From contig CAMCFD010000040.1 in assembly GCA_945874115.1 (NCBI GenBank), positions 1-14,176 on the forward strand: DNA of 14,176 nucleotides, written 5' to 3'. Below the pieces are notes generated by a model. The model searched no databases, was not told the origin of the DNA, and saw only the letters and a program-made list of their open reading frames with translations. Both the position numbers and the translations under genes were made by a program. The stretch's first letter is position 1. The number at the start of each line of letters is the position of its first letter. Shown piece after piece: positions 1-6,345 of this stretch. This stretch comes from Rickettsia typhi (GTDB taxonomy: Bacteria; Pseudomonadota; Alphaproteobacteria; Rickettsiales; UBA1997).

Positions 1-530
1 GGCCCGCCCGACGCGGTTAAAATTATGTTGTCAATTTGCGTCAAATTTTGCGTCTCAAAAATCTGAAAAATCGCGTTATGTTCTGAGTCAACTGGCAAAA
101 TTTTCACTTTATTTTTCTTCGCCGCTTTCATCAAAAATTCTCCCGCACAAACCAAAGATTCTTTGTTTGCAAGCGCAATATTCGACCCTGCATTTATCGC
201 GTTTAAAACTGGCTTCAAGCAAGCAAAGCCAACGATTGCCGCAATAAATAAATCGCATTTAATTTTCGCCGCTTCTTCAATTTCTTTTTTGCCAGCCGAA
301 ATTTTTACGCCTTTATATTTTATCAGAGATTTTAATTCATCGAGCTTTTTTTCATTTTCAATAACGACAAATTTCGGCTTTAAAAAATTAGCCTGCGCTG
401 CCAAATTTTTCACGTCATTTTGCGCGGTCAAAACCAATATTTCAAATTTTTCTAAATCATTTTTGATAACCTCAACGGCGTTCTTTCCAATCGAGCCGGT
501 TGAACCAAAAATGGCAATTTTTTTCGTCAT
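1..530 (-). CDS. dxr: 1-deoxy-D-xylulose 5-phosphate reductoisomerase, N-terminal part (cut by window edge)
   Basis: Partial gene: the first 176 codons are present and the rest lies beyond base 1. The protein starts MTKKIAIFGSTGSIG, the Rossmann-type NADPH-binding glycine motif GSTGSIG at residues 9-15. The family hallmarks LANKESLVCAGE (about 120-131) and PVDSEHNAIFQ (about 146-156) follow; the Asp and Glu of DSE correspond to the metal-binding D150 and E152 of the E. coli enzyme. The window ends in the substrate-loop motif ILTASGGP. DXR converts 1-deoxy-D-xylulose 5-phosphate to 2-C-methyl-D-erythritol 4-phosphate, the first committed step of the MEP isoprenoid pathway, in the cytoplasm. 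Its ATG directly follows the rbfA TAA with no intervening base, so the two are almost certainly cotranscribed and translationally coupled. The third metal-binding Glu falls outside the window. Confidence 0.96.
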   Translation of the reverse strand, partial: MTKKIAIFGSTGSIGKNAVEVIKNDLEKFEILVLTAQNDVKNLAAQANFLKPKFVVIENEKKLDELKSLIKYKGVKISAGKKEIEEAAKIKCDLFIAAIVGFACLKPVLNAINAGSNIALANKESLVCAGEFLMKAAKKNKVKILPVDSEHNAIFQIFETQNLTQIDNIILTASGG

Positions 531-893
531 TTATTCGCTAAATTTTTGTGATTCTTTATTGATTAAACTTTCAAGAGTAGTCGCCTCTTCTTCGGTTTTA
601 TCAAGAATAAATTTAATTTCTGGCGTGCTTCTAAAAGCGACGTTGCGCCCTAATTCGCGACGAAAAAACGACGCCGATCCATTTAATTTAGTCAAAATCG
701 CATCACGGTTTTTTTCATTGCCAAAAATATTGACATAAATAGTGCAATTTTTTATGTCAGGGCTAACATCAGCCTGAGAAATTGTAATATAGCTTCCGCT
801 AATGCTCGACATGCCTTCGCGCGCAAAAATATCAGCGATAATTCTCTTAATTTGCTCTCCAATTTGAAGCTGTCTTTGTGATTTCGTTTTCAT
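531..893 (-). CDS. rbfA: Ribosome-binding factor A
   Basis: A 120-residue protein of the usual RbfA length. The N-terminus SQRQLQIGEQIKRIIADIF (5-23) is the conserved first helix. The KH-like core follows, with the ISQADVSPDIKNCTIYVNI strand region (38-56), the helix ending in RRELGRNVAFRSTPEI (78-93) and the terminal strand KFILDKT. RbfA is a cytoplasmic assembly factor that binds the 30S subunit near the 5' end of 16S rRNA and is needed for late maturation and growth in the cold. The gene lies 37 bp downstream of the dioxygenase-like gene and its stop touches the dxr start. In many bacteria rbfA sits after infB and before truB; here it precedes dxr instead. The only promoter hint in the short upstream gap is a TATTAT (minus strand, 914-919) without a good -35. 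Confidence 0.95.
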   Translation of the reverse strand: MKTKSQRQLQIGEQIKRIIADIFAREGMSSISGSYITISQADVSPDIKNCTIYVNIFGNEKNRDAILTKLNGSASFFRRELGRNVAFRSTPEIKFILDKTEEEATTLESLINKESQKFSE

Positions 894-930
894 AATTTTT
901 GTTGTGTAATGCTATAATATTCGCGTTAAT

Positions 931-1650
931 TTAAAACTTTTTATATTGCTGAACTCCCTTCATCACTATGTCGAAAGTGCATAATTTAATCGATTCAATA
1001 TTCAAAATATCAGTGTTTTCAACTTTCGCAGTAAGCGCTTTTCGTTCAGGCTCTAAGTATGATAAATATTGATAATCGGTTTCGTTAAAAGGATGATTTT
1101 CAAAATACATCTCAGTTTCAAGCTTGCCAAATTTAGGGTGATATAAATTCATGTTAATGTGTGGAGCCCTTCCGGCGTTGGCTCCGGGCATTATCGTGAT
1201 AAAACTATAATTCCCCAAATTGTCGCTGACCGCTTTTCCTGACATGCTAAAATATTTGTCGACATATTCGCTTGAAGCGTCAAGCAAGCTGTGATATTTT
1301 CCCGCCGAATTCGCCTGCCAAATTTCGATGATTGCGCCCGTAATCGGAACACCAAAAGAGTCGCGCACAATGCCTTGCACAAAAATAACTTCGCCAAAAG
1401 CGCGATAAAAAGATCCGGGTTTTTTCGCTAAATTATTCGTAGTAGAAAAATGGTCGGGCAATGATAAATCTGCAGTGAAAAACCTTGAAGGCGTTGGTTT
1501 TAGCGGGCTAAAAACGCGAAAATCTTTTTCTTGAATTTTTTGGACAAAATTATTTAATGCTTCATTTTGTTCTTCAGAATTTTGCGCAAACGCTTGCAAA
1601 TGACAGTTTAGAAAAAATATATTGATCAAAATTAATATAAATTTTTTCAT
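931..1650 (-). CDS. Exported intradiol-dioxygenase-like protein with incomplete iron site
   Basis: A 239-residue protein with an N-terminal signal peptide: KK, a hydrophobic stretch about 4-19, and a likely signal peptidase I site AFA/Q near residue 22. Residues about 85-232 resemble the intradiol dioxygenase fold of protocatechuate 3,4-dioxygenase: VQGIVRDSFGVPITGAIIEIWQ-type strands (91-111), ANSAGKYHS (113-121), GNYSFITIMPG (146-156) and RAPHINMNLYHP (161-172). In the classic enzyme Fe(III) is held by two Tyr and two His. Here the first Tyr (Y119) and first His (H164) are present. The second Tyr position, 39 residues after the first as in PcaH, is Asn158, and the second His of the HIH motif is Asn166. 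Ring cleavage is therefore doubtful. It may be a structural or carbohydrate/aromatic-binding relative or use another metal site. The gene is upstream of rbfA on the same strand. The fold assignment is fairly secure; the function is unknown. Confidence 0.75.
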   Translation of the reverse strand: MKKFILILINIFFLNCHLQAFAQNSEEQNEALNNFVQKIQEKDFRVFSPLKPTPSRFFTADLSLPDHFSTTNNLAKKPGSFYRAFGEVIFVQGIVRDSFGVPITGAIIEIWQANSAGKYHSLLDASSEYVDKYFSMSGKAVSDNLGNYSFITIMPGANAGRAPHINMNLYHPKFGKLETEMYFENHPFNETDYQYLSYLEPERKALTAKVENTDILNIESIKLCTFDIVMKGVQQYKKF

Positions 1651-1751
1651 AATTTTATTTGCAATTTATGACATTTCTGGTTTTTTAAATTTCTCAAAAA
1701 TCTCATAAATATTTTATCGCACTTTAAATCTTAAAAGCACGATATTTCTTA

Positions 1752-1910
1752 GAACCTGTCTAAAATCTTTTTTAACCCCATATTTCGCCCTATTCTTGCT
1801 TATTTTTTGATAAAAATACTCCAAATATATCCAATATTTGTCATATTTTTATCAAAAAAGCGCTAAAAATATGCCAAAATCTGCGATTAAAAAAGATCCT
1901 AGACGGGTTC
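1752..1910. mobile_element. 159-bp palindromic MITE-like element with TTA flanks
   Basis: The left half (1752-1828) and the reverse complement of the right half (1834-1910) align without gaps around a 5-nt centre (1829-1833). Counting the flanking A/T pair, 60 of 78 positions match. The ends are GAACCTGTCTA on the left and GAACCCGTCTA on the right (reverse strand), followed by a shared ATCTTTTTTAA. The core is a perfect 16-bp inverted repeat, TTTTTTGATAAAAATA (1803-1818) against 1844-1859, enclosing a 7-bp stem CAAATAT/ATATTTG. TTA occurs directly on both sides (1749-1751 and 1911-1913), as expected for a 3-bp target duplication. There is no coding capacity, so if mobile it would depend on a transposase elsewhere. 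Long terminal repeats plus TTA resemble non-autonomous derivatives of IS5-type elements, but this is inference. In RNA it would fold into a long hairpin between dcd and the next gene. Confidence 0.65.
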
Positions 1911-2480
1911 TTAAACTTTAGGAAGAGTGACTCCGGTTTGTCCCATATATTTCCCGCTTCTTTGCGCATAAGAAGTTTCGCAAGGTTCGTTGCCTTTGAA
2001 AAACAAAAATTGACAAGCGCCCTCAAACGCATAAATTTTTGCGGGCAGAGGAGTCGTGTTAGAAAACTCGAGCGTCACATGACCTTCCCAGCCGGGTTCA
2101 AGTGGCGTCACATTGACAATAATTCCACATCTCGCATAAGTCGACTTGCCGACGCAAACCACTAAAACATCTTCAGGAACGCGAAAATATTCAACCGTGC
2201 GAGCAAGCGCAAAGCTGTTTGGCGGAATTATACAAACTCCGGTTGTGCGATTTACAAAACTCGTTTCGCAGAAATTTTTCGGATCAACCACGGCCGAATC
2301 GATATTGGTAAAAATTTTAAATTCGTTAGAAACGCGCGCATCATAACCGTAAGATGAATTTCCGTAAGAAATAATTTTTTGTCCCTGATCGTCAACTCTA
2401 ACTTGCTTTGGCGCGAAAGGCTCAATCATTTTGTTCGTGGCTGACATTTTCGCAATCCACTTGTCCGACATTATCGACAT
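1911..2480 (-). CDS. dcd: dCTP deaminase
   Basis: A 189-residue protein matching the full length of alphaproteobacterial Dcd. It shows NSSYGYDARVS (41-51), VGKSTYARCGIIVNVTPLE (110-128), PGWEGHVTLEFSNTTPLPAK (129-148) with the catalytic Glu at 138, and the C-terminal nucleotide-binding tail YAQRSGKYMGQTG (171-183). Dcd deaminates dCTP to dUTP in the cytoplasm, the main bacterial route towards dTMP by way of dUTPase. The ATG at 2480 gives the family-typical start MSIMSDKWI. A second in-frame ATG three codons later is less likely. The stop codon TAA coincides with the TTA flank of the palindromic element, so the element abuts the gene without shortening it. The gene is transcribed divergently from the antiporter gene, with a 202-bp gap. 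Confidence 0.95.
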   Translation of the reverse strand: MSIMSDKWIAKMSATNKMIEPFAPKQVRVDDQGQKIISYGNSSYGYDARVSNEFKIFTNIDSAVVDPKNFCETSFVNRTTGVCIIPPNSFALARTVEYFRVPEDVLVVCVGKSTYARCGIIVNVTPLEPGWEGHVTLEFSNTTPLPAKIYAFEGACQFLFFKGNEPCETSYAQRSGKYMGQTGVTLPKV

Positions 2481-2513
2481 AATTATTTTTTCTTTAATTT
2501 TAAAAAATAGGAT

Positions 2514-2519
2514 ATTATA
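2514..2519 (-). promoter_or_regulatory. Possible -10 box for dcd
   Basis: TATAAT on the minus strand, 33 bp before the dcd ATG. No convincing -35 hexamer is found 16-18 bp upstream, and the whole gap is AT-rich, so this is only a candidate. Confidence 0.3.
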
Positions 2520-2616
2520 CTAAATTTTGTTAGAAAATTTTATCTTTCGGCTTTGTTTTTAAGTGCCAAATCATGCAATAAAAATGACCTTTGCAAGATA
2601 AATATTTTCAGCAAAA

Positions 2617-2647
2617 TTGACTATATCATTAAAGAACATCATATAAT
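2617..2647 (+). promoter_or_regulatory. Probable promoter of the antiporter gene
   Basis: A -35 box TTGACT (2617-2622) and a perfect -10 box TATAAT (2642-2647) are separated by 19 bp, slightly longer than ideal. The start codon of the antiporter follows 35 bp downstream. No other gene lies between them. Confidence 0.5.
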
Positions 2648-2682
2648 AATCAACTTAATTCTTCAAGTAATAATTTTGAAAA

Positions 2683-4440
2683 ATGCATAACATATCATAT
2701 TTAAACGACATATTGATTTTATTGTTTGCATCGGTTCTTGTCGTGCTTGTTTTTAAACAACTTAAATTGAGCCCAGCTTTAGGATATTTGGTCGCGGGCG
2801 CCATGATTGGCCCTTTCGGTTTTGGAATTTTAGAAGACACTGATACTACAGAATCAATCGCCGAGCTTGGTATCGTATTTTTACTTTTTGCAATCGGACT
2901 TGAGTTAAATTTCAGCAAATTGTTCAAAATGCGCAAATATGTTTTTGGCTTTGGCGGCTTGCAAGTGCTGCTCACAACTTGCGTTATCACTTTTATCGCC
3001 AACAAGTTTTTCGCATTATCAACAGAAACCTCGCTAATTATCGGAAGTGCTTTGGCGCTTTCATCAACCGCAATCGTTCTTCAAATTATCGCTGACAATG
3101 GCGAAGGAACAACGCGCGTAGGACGACTTTCCTTCTCAGTTCTACTTATGCAAGATTTGGCCGTAATCCCAATTCTCGTATTATTACCACTTCTCGCAAA
3201 AGAAGATGTAGAAATCGGCAAAGCTCTTGGTGGCGCCTTCTTCGACGCCGCAATCGCACTTACCATAATTTTCCTTGTCGGCAGATTTTTGCTGCGCCCA
3301 ATTTACCGCTATGTCGCGCAAACCAAAAGCGACGCCTTGTTTCTAAGCATAACCTTAATCGTAATTTTAGGATCAGCACAACTCAGCAATTTCTTCGGCT
3401 TATCATCGGCTTTTGGCGCCTTCACAGCGGGCTTGATGGTTGCAGAAACCGAATATAAATATCGTGTCGAAGAAGACATTCTCTCTATGAAATCGCTGTT
3501 GATGGGGCTTTTTTTCATGGCAATCGGAATGTCATTTCAGCTTGATTTATTAGTGTCGAGCCTTCACAAAGTCATTTTGGTTGGCGCCGCTTTAATCGCC
3601 ATAAAAGCGCTGATAATAATTGTTTTATGCAAAATTTTTCGCCTTCCTTTGGCGCCATCAATCCACACCGGCTTGCTTTTGTCGCAAGGTGGAGAATTTG
3701 CCTTCATCGTATTTATCATGGCCGTAAATCAAAATTTTCTCGAGCCAAATCTCGCGCAATTTTTAGCAACGGTCGTCACCGCTACAATGGCAATCACGCC
3801 GCTTCTCGCAGCATTCGGGCGTAAAATAAAAGGACAGCTTTACATCATGAGCGTTCTTCGTGACAACAAAATCAAGCGCGAAATCGGCGACATTTCTCGC
3901 CACATAATCGTCATCGGCTTCGGTCGAATCGGCCGCGTAGTTTCCTACATTTTGCGCAAAAAAGGCGTCAATTATTTGGTTCTTGACAACAATCACCGCA
4001 GCGTAAAAATCGAGCGCGATAACGGCTATAACATTTATTATGGCGACGCAATGAACATCGACATTTTGCGCTATGTCGGAATCGAAAAAGCCGAAACCGT
4101 AATTGTCGTTATGGAAGATGAAACTGCTTGCATAAAAATTACTCATTTTATCAATGAAAATTTCCCAAATATCAATCTGGTCACTAAATCTGAAACGATG
4201 AGCAATGCCGAAAGATTCAAGCGAATCGGCGCCAATTTCGTGGTTTCAAAAAATCTCGAAACTGGCCTTCAGGTTGCCAAAATCGCGCTTTCATCGGTTA
4301 ATGTGCGCAGCAAGGAAATCGAGCAAACCCTCGAAAATATGCGCAATTTCGAACCTGAATTATTGAAAGAATTTTTGCGAGACAAAGAAGGTGACGAAGA
4401 TTTAGGCGAAAAAAATGAGGTTGTCGAAGGGCGACATTAA
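2683..4440 (+). CDS. CPA2-family cation/proton antiporter (KefB/KefC/YbaL type) with RCK domain
   Basis: A 585-residue inner-membrane protein. Residues about 5-380 form a Na+/H+-exchanger-type domain with around twelve hydrophobic segments. It includes GYLVAGAMIGPFGFGIL (34-50), LGIVFLLFAIGLEL (62-75), GSALALSSTAIVLQ (121-134), the family motif LLMQDLAVIP (154-163) with the Gln-Asp pair of CPA2 transporters, and LSQGGEFAFIVF (333-344). A cytoplasmic RCK/TrkA-N domain follows (about 406-525) with the nucleotide-binding glycine motif GFGRIG (412-417), an acidic residue in YLVLDNN (431-437) and YYGDA (452-456). The acidic tail 550-585 is unstructured in appearance. The family exchanges K+ or Na+ for H+ under control of NAD(H) or glutathione adducts bound at the RCK domain. 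No KefF/KefG partner is adjacent, so glutathione gating is not supported, and the cation cannot be told from sequence. It is convergent with corA. Confidence 0.92.
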   Translation: MHNISYLNDILILLFASVLVVLVFKQLKLSPALGYLVAGAMIGPFGFGILEDTDTTESIAELGIVFLLFAIGLELNFSKLFKMRKYVFGFGGLQVLLTTCVITFIANKFFALSTETSLIIGSALALSSTAIVLQIIADNGEGTTRVGRLSFSVLLMQDLAVIPILVLLPLLAKEDVEIGKALGGAFFDAAIALTIIFLVGRFLLRPIYRYVAQTKSDALFLSITLIVILGSAQLSNFFGLSSAFGAFTAGLMVAETEYKYRVEEDILSMKSLLMGLFFMAIGMSFQLDLLVSSLHKVILVGAALIAIKALIIIVLCKIFRLPLAPSIHTGLLLSQGGEFAFIVFIMAVNQNFLEPNLAQFLATVVTATMAITPLLAAFGRKIKGQLYIMSVLRDNKIKREIGDISRHIIVIGFGRIGRVVSYILRKKGVNYLVLDNNHRSVKIERDNGYNIYYGDAMNIDILRYVGIEKAETVIVVMEDETACIKITHFINENFPNINLVTKSETMSNAERFKRIGANFVVSKNLETGLQVAKIALSSVNVRSKEIEQTLENMRNFEPELLKEFLRDKEGDEDLGEKNEVVEGRH

Positions 4441-4643
4441 TTTGCGCCAAAAGTTTCGAATAACAAATTGTGGCTAATATTAATGAGAAATGGCCATCCT
4501 CTAAATCTCCTCCTTTAACTTGACGCAATCGTAAGTCGCGTCAAAGAAAGACCTTCGCACCCCGCTTAAAGCAAGCTCAATAGTTGCATCAATATCATTT
4601 AGTAGGCAGATCTTTTTTGGGAGGTTTTGAAAAAAACTCTAAA
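4441..4643. other. Convergent intergenic region with hairpin and possible gene remnant
   Basis: A 203-bp gap between the antiporter stop and the corA stop. It contains an inverted repeat TTGACGC/GCGTCAA (4520-4526 and 4538-4544, 11-nt loop), with CTTT/AAAG able to extend the stem from 4513 to 4550. Neither side has a following T-run, so it is not a typical terminator. On the minus strand a stop-to-stop open stretch without an ATG (about 4511-4633) ends in ...DATYDCVKLKEEI. An AGGAGG overlaps its last codons and an ATG lies a few bases further on, but that start reaches a stop after five codons. This looks like the junction of two genes, so it may be decayed coding sequence. No family is recognised. 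Confidence 0.3.
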
Positions 4644-5594
4644 CTAAAGCCATTTTTTCTTCCTGAAAAACAACAAAGGAACAGCTGAAGAAAGAAGCAT
4701 CAAGCCAAGAGTCAGTGGATATCCAAACATAGATTTAAGCTCGGGCATAAAATCAAAGTTCATGCCATAAATGCTCGCAATTAAAGTCGGCGGCATAAAC
4801 ACAAGTGACGCGACCGTGAAAATTTTAATCACTTTGTTTTGCTCAATATTAATCAAACCAAGAAAGCTGTTTTGAAGATATTCAAGCCTTGTGAAATTAA
4901 AATTGGCGTGCTCAATCAAAGAATTAATATCCTTTATAATTACGCGCAATCGACCTTCGTTTTCGGTCAAAAAATGTTCATTTCTTAAAAATGACGAAAT
5001 CACGCGCTGTTTATCAAAAAGCGCCTCGCGCAAAGTCATCGTAAGCTCTTGACATTCGTTAATTCTTAAAATTATTTTCTCGTCAAGATTTTGCTTATAA
5101 TTTATTTTTCGACTAATATCAGCAATATATTTTGACACCAACTCAATTAAATCGGCGTCAAAATCGATACGCGATTCCATAATTCCGATAAATATTTTCG
5201 AAGGATTGGTGAAATTGATCGGCGAATGCTTGATTTTCTTGACTGTGTCAAGAAGAACTCTGCTGTCAAAATAACGCAAAGTGAATAAAGTTTTTTCAGT
5301 GATAATAAACGACATCTCATATTCCTCAAGCTTTCCGCTATGTGGAATAATATTCAAGAAAGTAGAGTTAATTTTGATTGCATCATCGTCATCAAGATAG
5401 CGCGAACTGGTCTCAATCTCTTCTTGTTGTTGGCGGGTAGGAAAGGTGATTTTGTAAAATGACTCGATTTCGTTAATCTCTTCTCGTGATGGATTTTGTA
5501 GGTCGATCCATAAAATATCGTCAAAATTGTCAACTTCTTTCAAAGAAGAAACTTTTTGCTGATTATATTTTGGTAATTGAAAAATTCTGATCAT
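4644..5594 (-). CDS. corA: CorA-type magnesium/divalent-cation channel
   Basis: A 316-residue CorA protein with a long cytoplasmic N-terminal domain (1-255). It is rich in alpha helices near the end (about 140-250), which form the stalk. Two C-terminal membrane segments follow (about 259-276 and 292-309). The signature YGMN is at 276-279, at the mouth of the pore after TM1, and the protein ends in the basic FFRKKKWL. CorA is a homopentameric inner-membrane channel for Mg2+ (also Co2+, Ni2+), gated by Mg2+ bound between cytoplasmic domains. The start was placed at the ATG at 5594. A TTG three codons upstream is immediately preceded by the only AGG, which lies at a good distance (9 nt) from the ATG instead. 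A minus-strand T7 run just after the stop (4630-4636) follows a weak hairpin and may help termination. The gene lies 21 bp downstream of tRNA-Pro. Confidence 0.94.
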   Translation of the reverse strand: MIRIFQLPKYNQQKVSSLKEVDNFDDILWIDLQNPSREEINEIESFYKITFPTRQQQEEIETSSRYLDDDDAIKINSTFLNIIPHSGKLEEYEMSFIITEKTLFTLRYFDSRVLLDTVKKIKHSPINFTNPSKIFIGIMESRIDFDADLIELVSKYIADISRKINYKQNLDEKIILRINECQELTMTLREALFDKQRVISSFLRNEHFLTENEGRLRVIIKDINSLIEHANFNFTRLEYLQNSFLGLINIEQNKVIKIFTVASLVFMPPTLIASIYGMNFDFMPELKSMFGYPLTLGLMLLSSAVPLLFFRKKKWL

Positions 5595-5615
5595 ATGAGC
5601 CAACCTATATATAAG

Positions 5616-5693
5616 TGGTCGGGGCGGAGAGATTCGAACTCCCGACCCTCTGGTCCCAAACCAGATGCGCTAGCCAGACTGCGCTACGCCCCG
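5616..5693 (-). tRNA. tRNA-Pro (anticodon UGG), CCA encoded
   Basis: The minus strand folds as a full cloverleaf. Acceptor stem: CGGGGCG (5693-5687) pairs with CGCCCCG (5626-5620). D-arm: GCGC...GCGC. Anticodon stem: TCTGG/CCAGA around the loop TTTGGGA (5660-5654), with anticodon TGG at 5658-5656. T-arm: GGGAG TTCGAAT CTCTC. The discriminator A (5619) is followed by a genome-encoded CCA (5618-5616). UGG reads proline codons, by wobble potentially all four CCN. corA begins shortly after on the same strand. Confidence 0.97.
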
Positions 5694-5728
5694 AAAAAAA
5701 CTTGAATCGCTCTAAAACGACATGCGCT

Positions 5729-5757
5729 ATTTTAACCCGAGATGAGAATTCGCAAAA
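5729..5757 (-). promoter_or_regulatory. Candidate promoter for tRNA-Pro
   Basis: On the minus strand, TTTTGC (5757-5752) and TAAAAT (5734-5729) are 17 bp apart, ending about 35 bp before the tRNA 5' end. Both hexamers deviate from consensus. It is the best candidate in this gap and would also serve corA if the two are cotranscribed. Confidence 0.3.
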
Positions 5758-5818
5758 GCCTAAACCCCGCAAAAACCCGTGAAGTCTTGTGAAATATTCA
5801 CTTTCGAAACAAAACTTC

Positions 5819-5847
5819 TTTACTTTTTAAAAAAATAAACATATAAT
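5819..5847 (+). promoter_or_regulatory. Probable promoter of the small exported protein gene
   Basis: A -35-like TTTACT (5819-5824), a 17-bp spacer and a perfect -10 TATAAT (5842-5847). The ATG of the downstream gene is 36 bp further on. Confidence 0.5.
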
Positions 5848-5883
5848 TAAGACAACCAAAATAATATACACCCTAAACACCAA

Positions 5884-6183
5884 ATGTCAATTAATTTTTC
5901 CCACTTTGGCAAAAATTTATTTTTTTTGCTAATTTTTCAATTATTTTATTCAAGTGAAACCCTTGCTTGGATTGGATATGAAGAAAAAACAAACGATATG
6001 ATCGATGTTTTTTCTGAGACAGAAATTGAAATCGGAAGCGACATTTCTTATTATGATTTTGGGGCAAAGCAATACAGAAATGGCTTCGTTACTTTTACGG
6101 ACAGTGCGGCCTCGGGCTTTCGTGTTGAGTTAAAAGATATCGAAACCAATAAAACTAGAGTTTTTATAATGGATCAAGATTAA
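5884..6183 (+). CDS. Small exported protein, DUF5334-like
   Basis: A 99-residue protein with an N-terminal signal peptide: a basic/polar start, a hydrophobic core about 11-22 (LFFLLIFQLFY) and a likely cleavage after TLA at residue 28, giving a mature start WIGYEEKT. The mature part of about 71 residues is acidic, with short strand-like repeats such as EIEIGSDISYYDFGAKQYRNGFV. The pattern of aromatic start, 'Y-D-x-x-x-x-x-Y-R' and alternating charged strands resembles the DUF5334 family of small rickettsial and related proteins. That assignment is from memory of the family, not a search. The function is unknown; the protein is probably periplasmic. It has its own promoter and lies upstream of, but 180 bp away from, the ribosomal operon. 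Confidence 0.7.
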   Translation: MSINFSHFGKNLFFLLIFQLFYSSETLAWIGYEEKTNDMIDVFSETEIEIGSDISYYDFGAKQYRNGFVTFTDSAASGFRVELKDIETNKTRVFIMDQD

Positions 6184-6255
6184 TCTTAACATTAAAATCC
6201 TCTTGAAATCGCCAAAATAAGCAGTTTTAAGGCAAAAACTCAAAAAAATTGCTAA

Positions 6256-6345
6256 AGTTTAACTAAAAAACAGCAAAATATCTGTTGCAAGTTAAATTTT
6301 ACCAGTTAAAATATTATGTCTTAATTTATTTACTTTAGTTTAACT
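6256..6345 (+). promoter_or_regulatory. Four-copy 9-bp motif array around the rpsF promoter
   Basis: AGTTTAACT occurs exactly at 6256-6264 and 6337-6345. Between them, AGTTAAATT (6290-6298) and AGTTAAAAT (6304-6312) each match its reverse complement AGTTAAACT at 8 of 9 positions. Copy starts are spaced 34, 14 and 33 bp apart, so the array is nearly symmetric, with outer copies in one orientation and inner copies in the other. The inner copies overlap the proposed -35/-10. It could be an operator. Chance is possible in such AT-rich DNA. Confidence 0.35.
6285..6312 (+). promoter_or_regulatory. Probable promoter of the rpsF-rpsR-rplI operon
   Basis: TTGCAA (6285-6290) and TAAAAT (6307-6312) with a 16-bp spacer give a leader of roughly 45 nt before the rpsF ATG. 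A TATTAT overlapping at 6312-6317 is an alternative -10. No CCG-bearing S6:S18-binding hairpin was found in the leader. Confidence 0.45.

Noticed and set aside
163..738. Plus-strand open frame of 191 codons overlapping dxr and rbfA
   Set aside because: It lies antisense to two clear conserved genes, and its residues (mostly Phe, Ser, Lys, Ile) reflect the complement of their AT-rich codons; no family motif.
931..1650. Lipoprotein signal (FLNC near residue 16) in the dioxygenase-like protein
   Set aside because: Asn directly before the Cys and Phe at -3 do not fit a lipobox; the AFA/Q signal peptidase I site is a better match.
3763..4146. Minus-strand open frame of 127 codons inside the antiporter gene
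   Set aside because: Antisense to the RCK domain region, with repetitive Asp/Val/Ala/Asn composition typical of a complementary-frame artefact.
4298..4528. Minus-strand open frame of 76 codons at the antiporter 3' end
   Set aside because: Most of it is antisense to the antiporter tail. Its start lies in the same intergenic stretch that reads more protein-like in another frame.
5595..5603. TTG start for corA three codons upstream of the ATG
   Set aside because: The only AGG directly abuts the TTG and cannot serve it, but is suitably placed for the downstream ATG.
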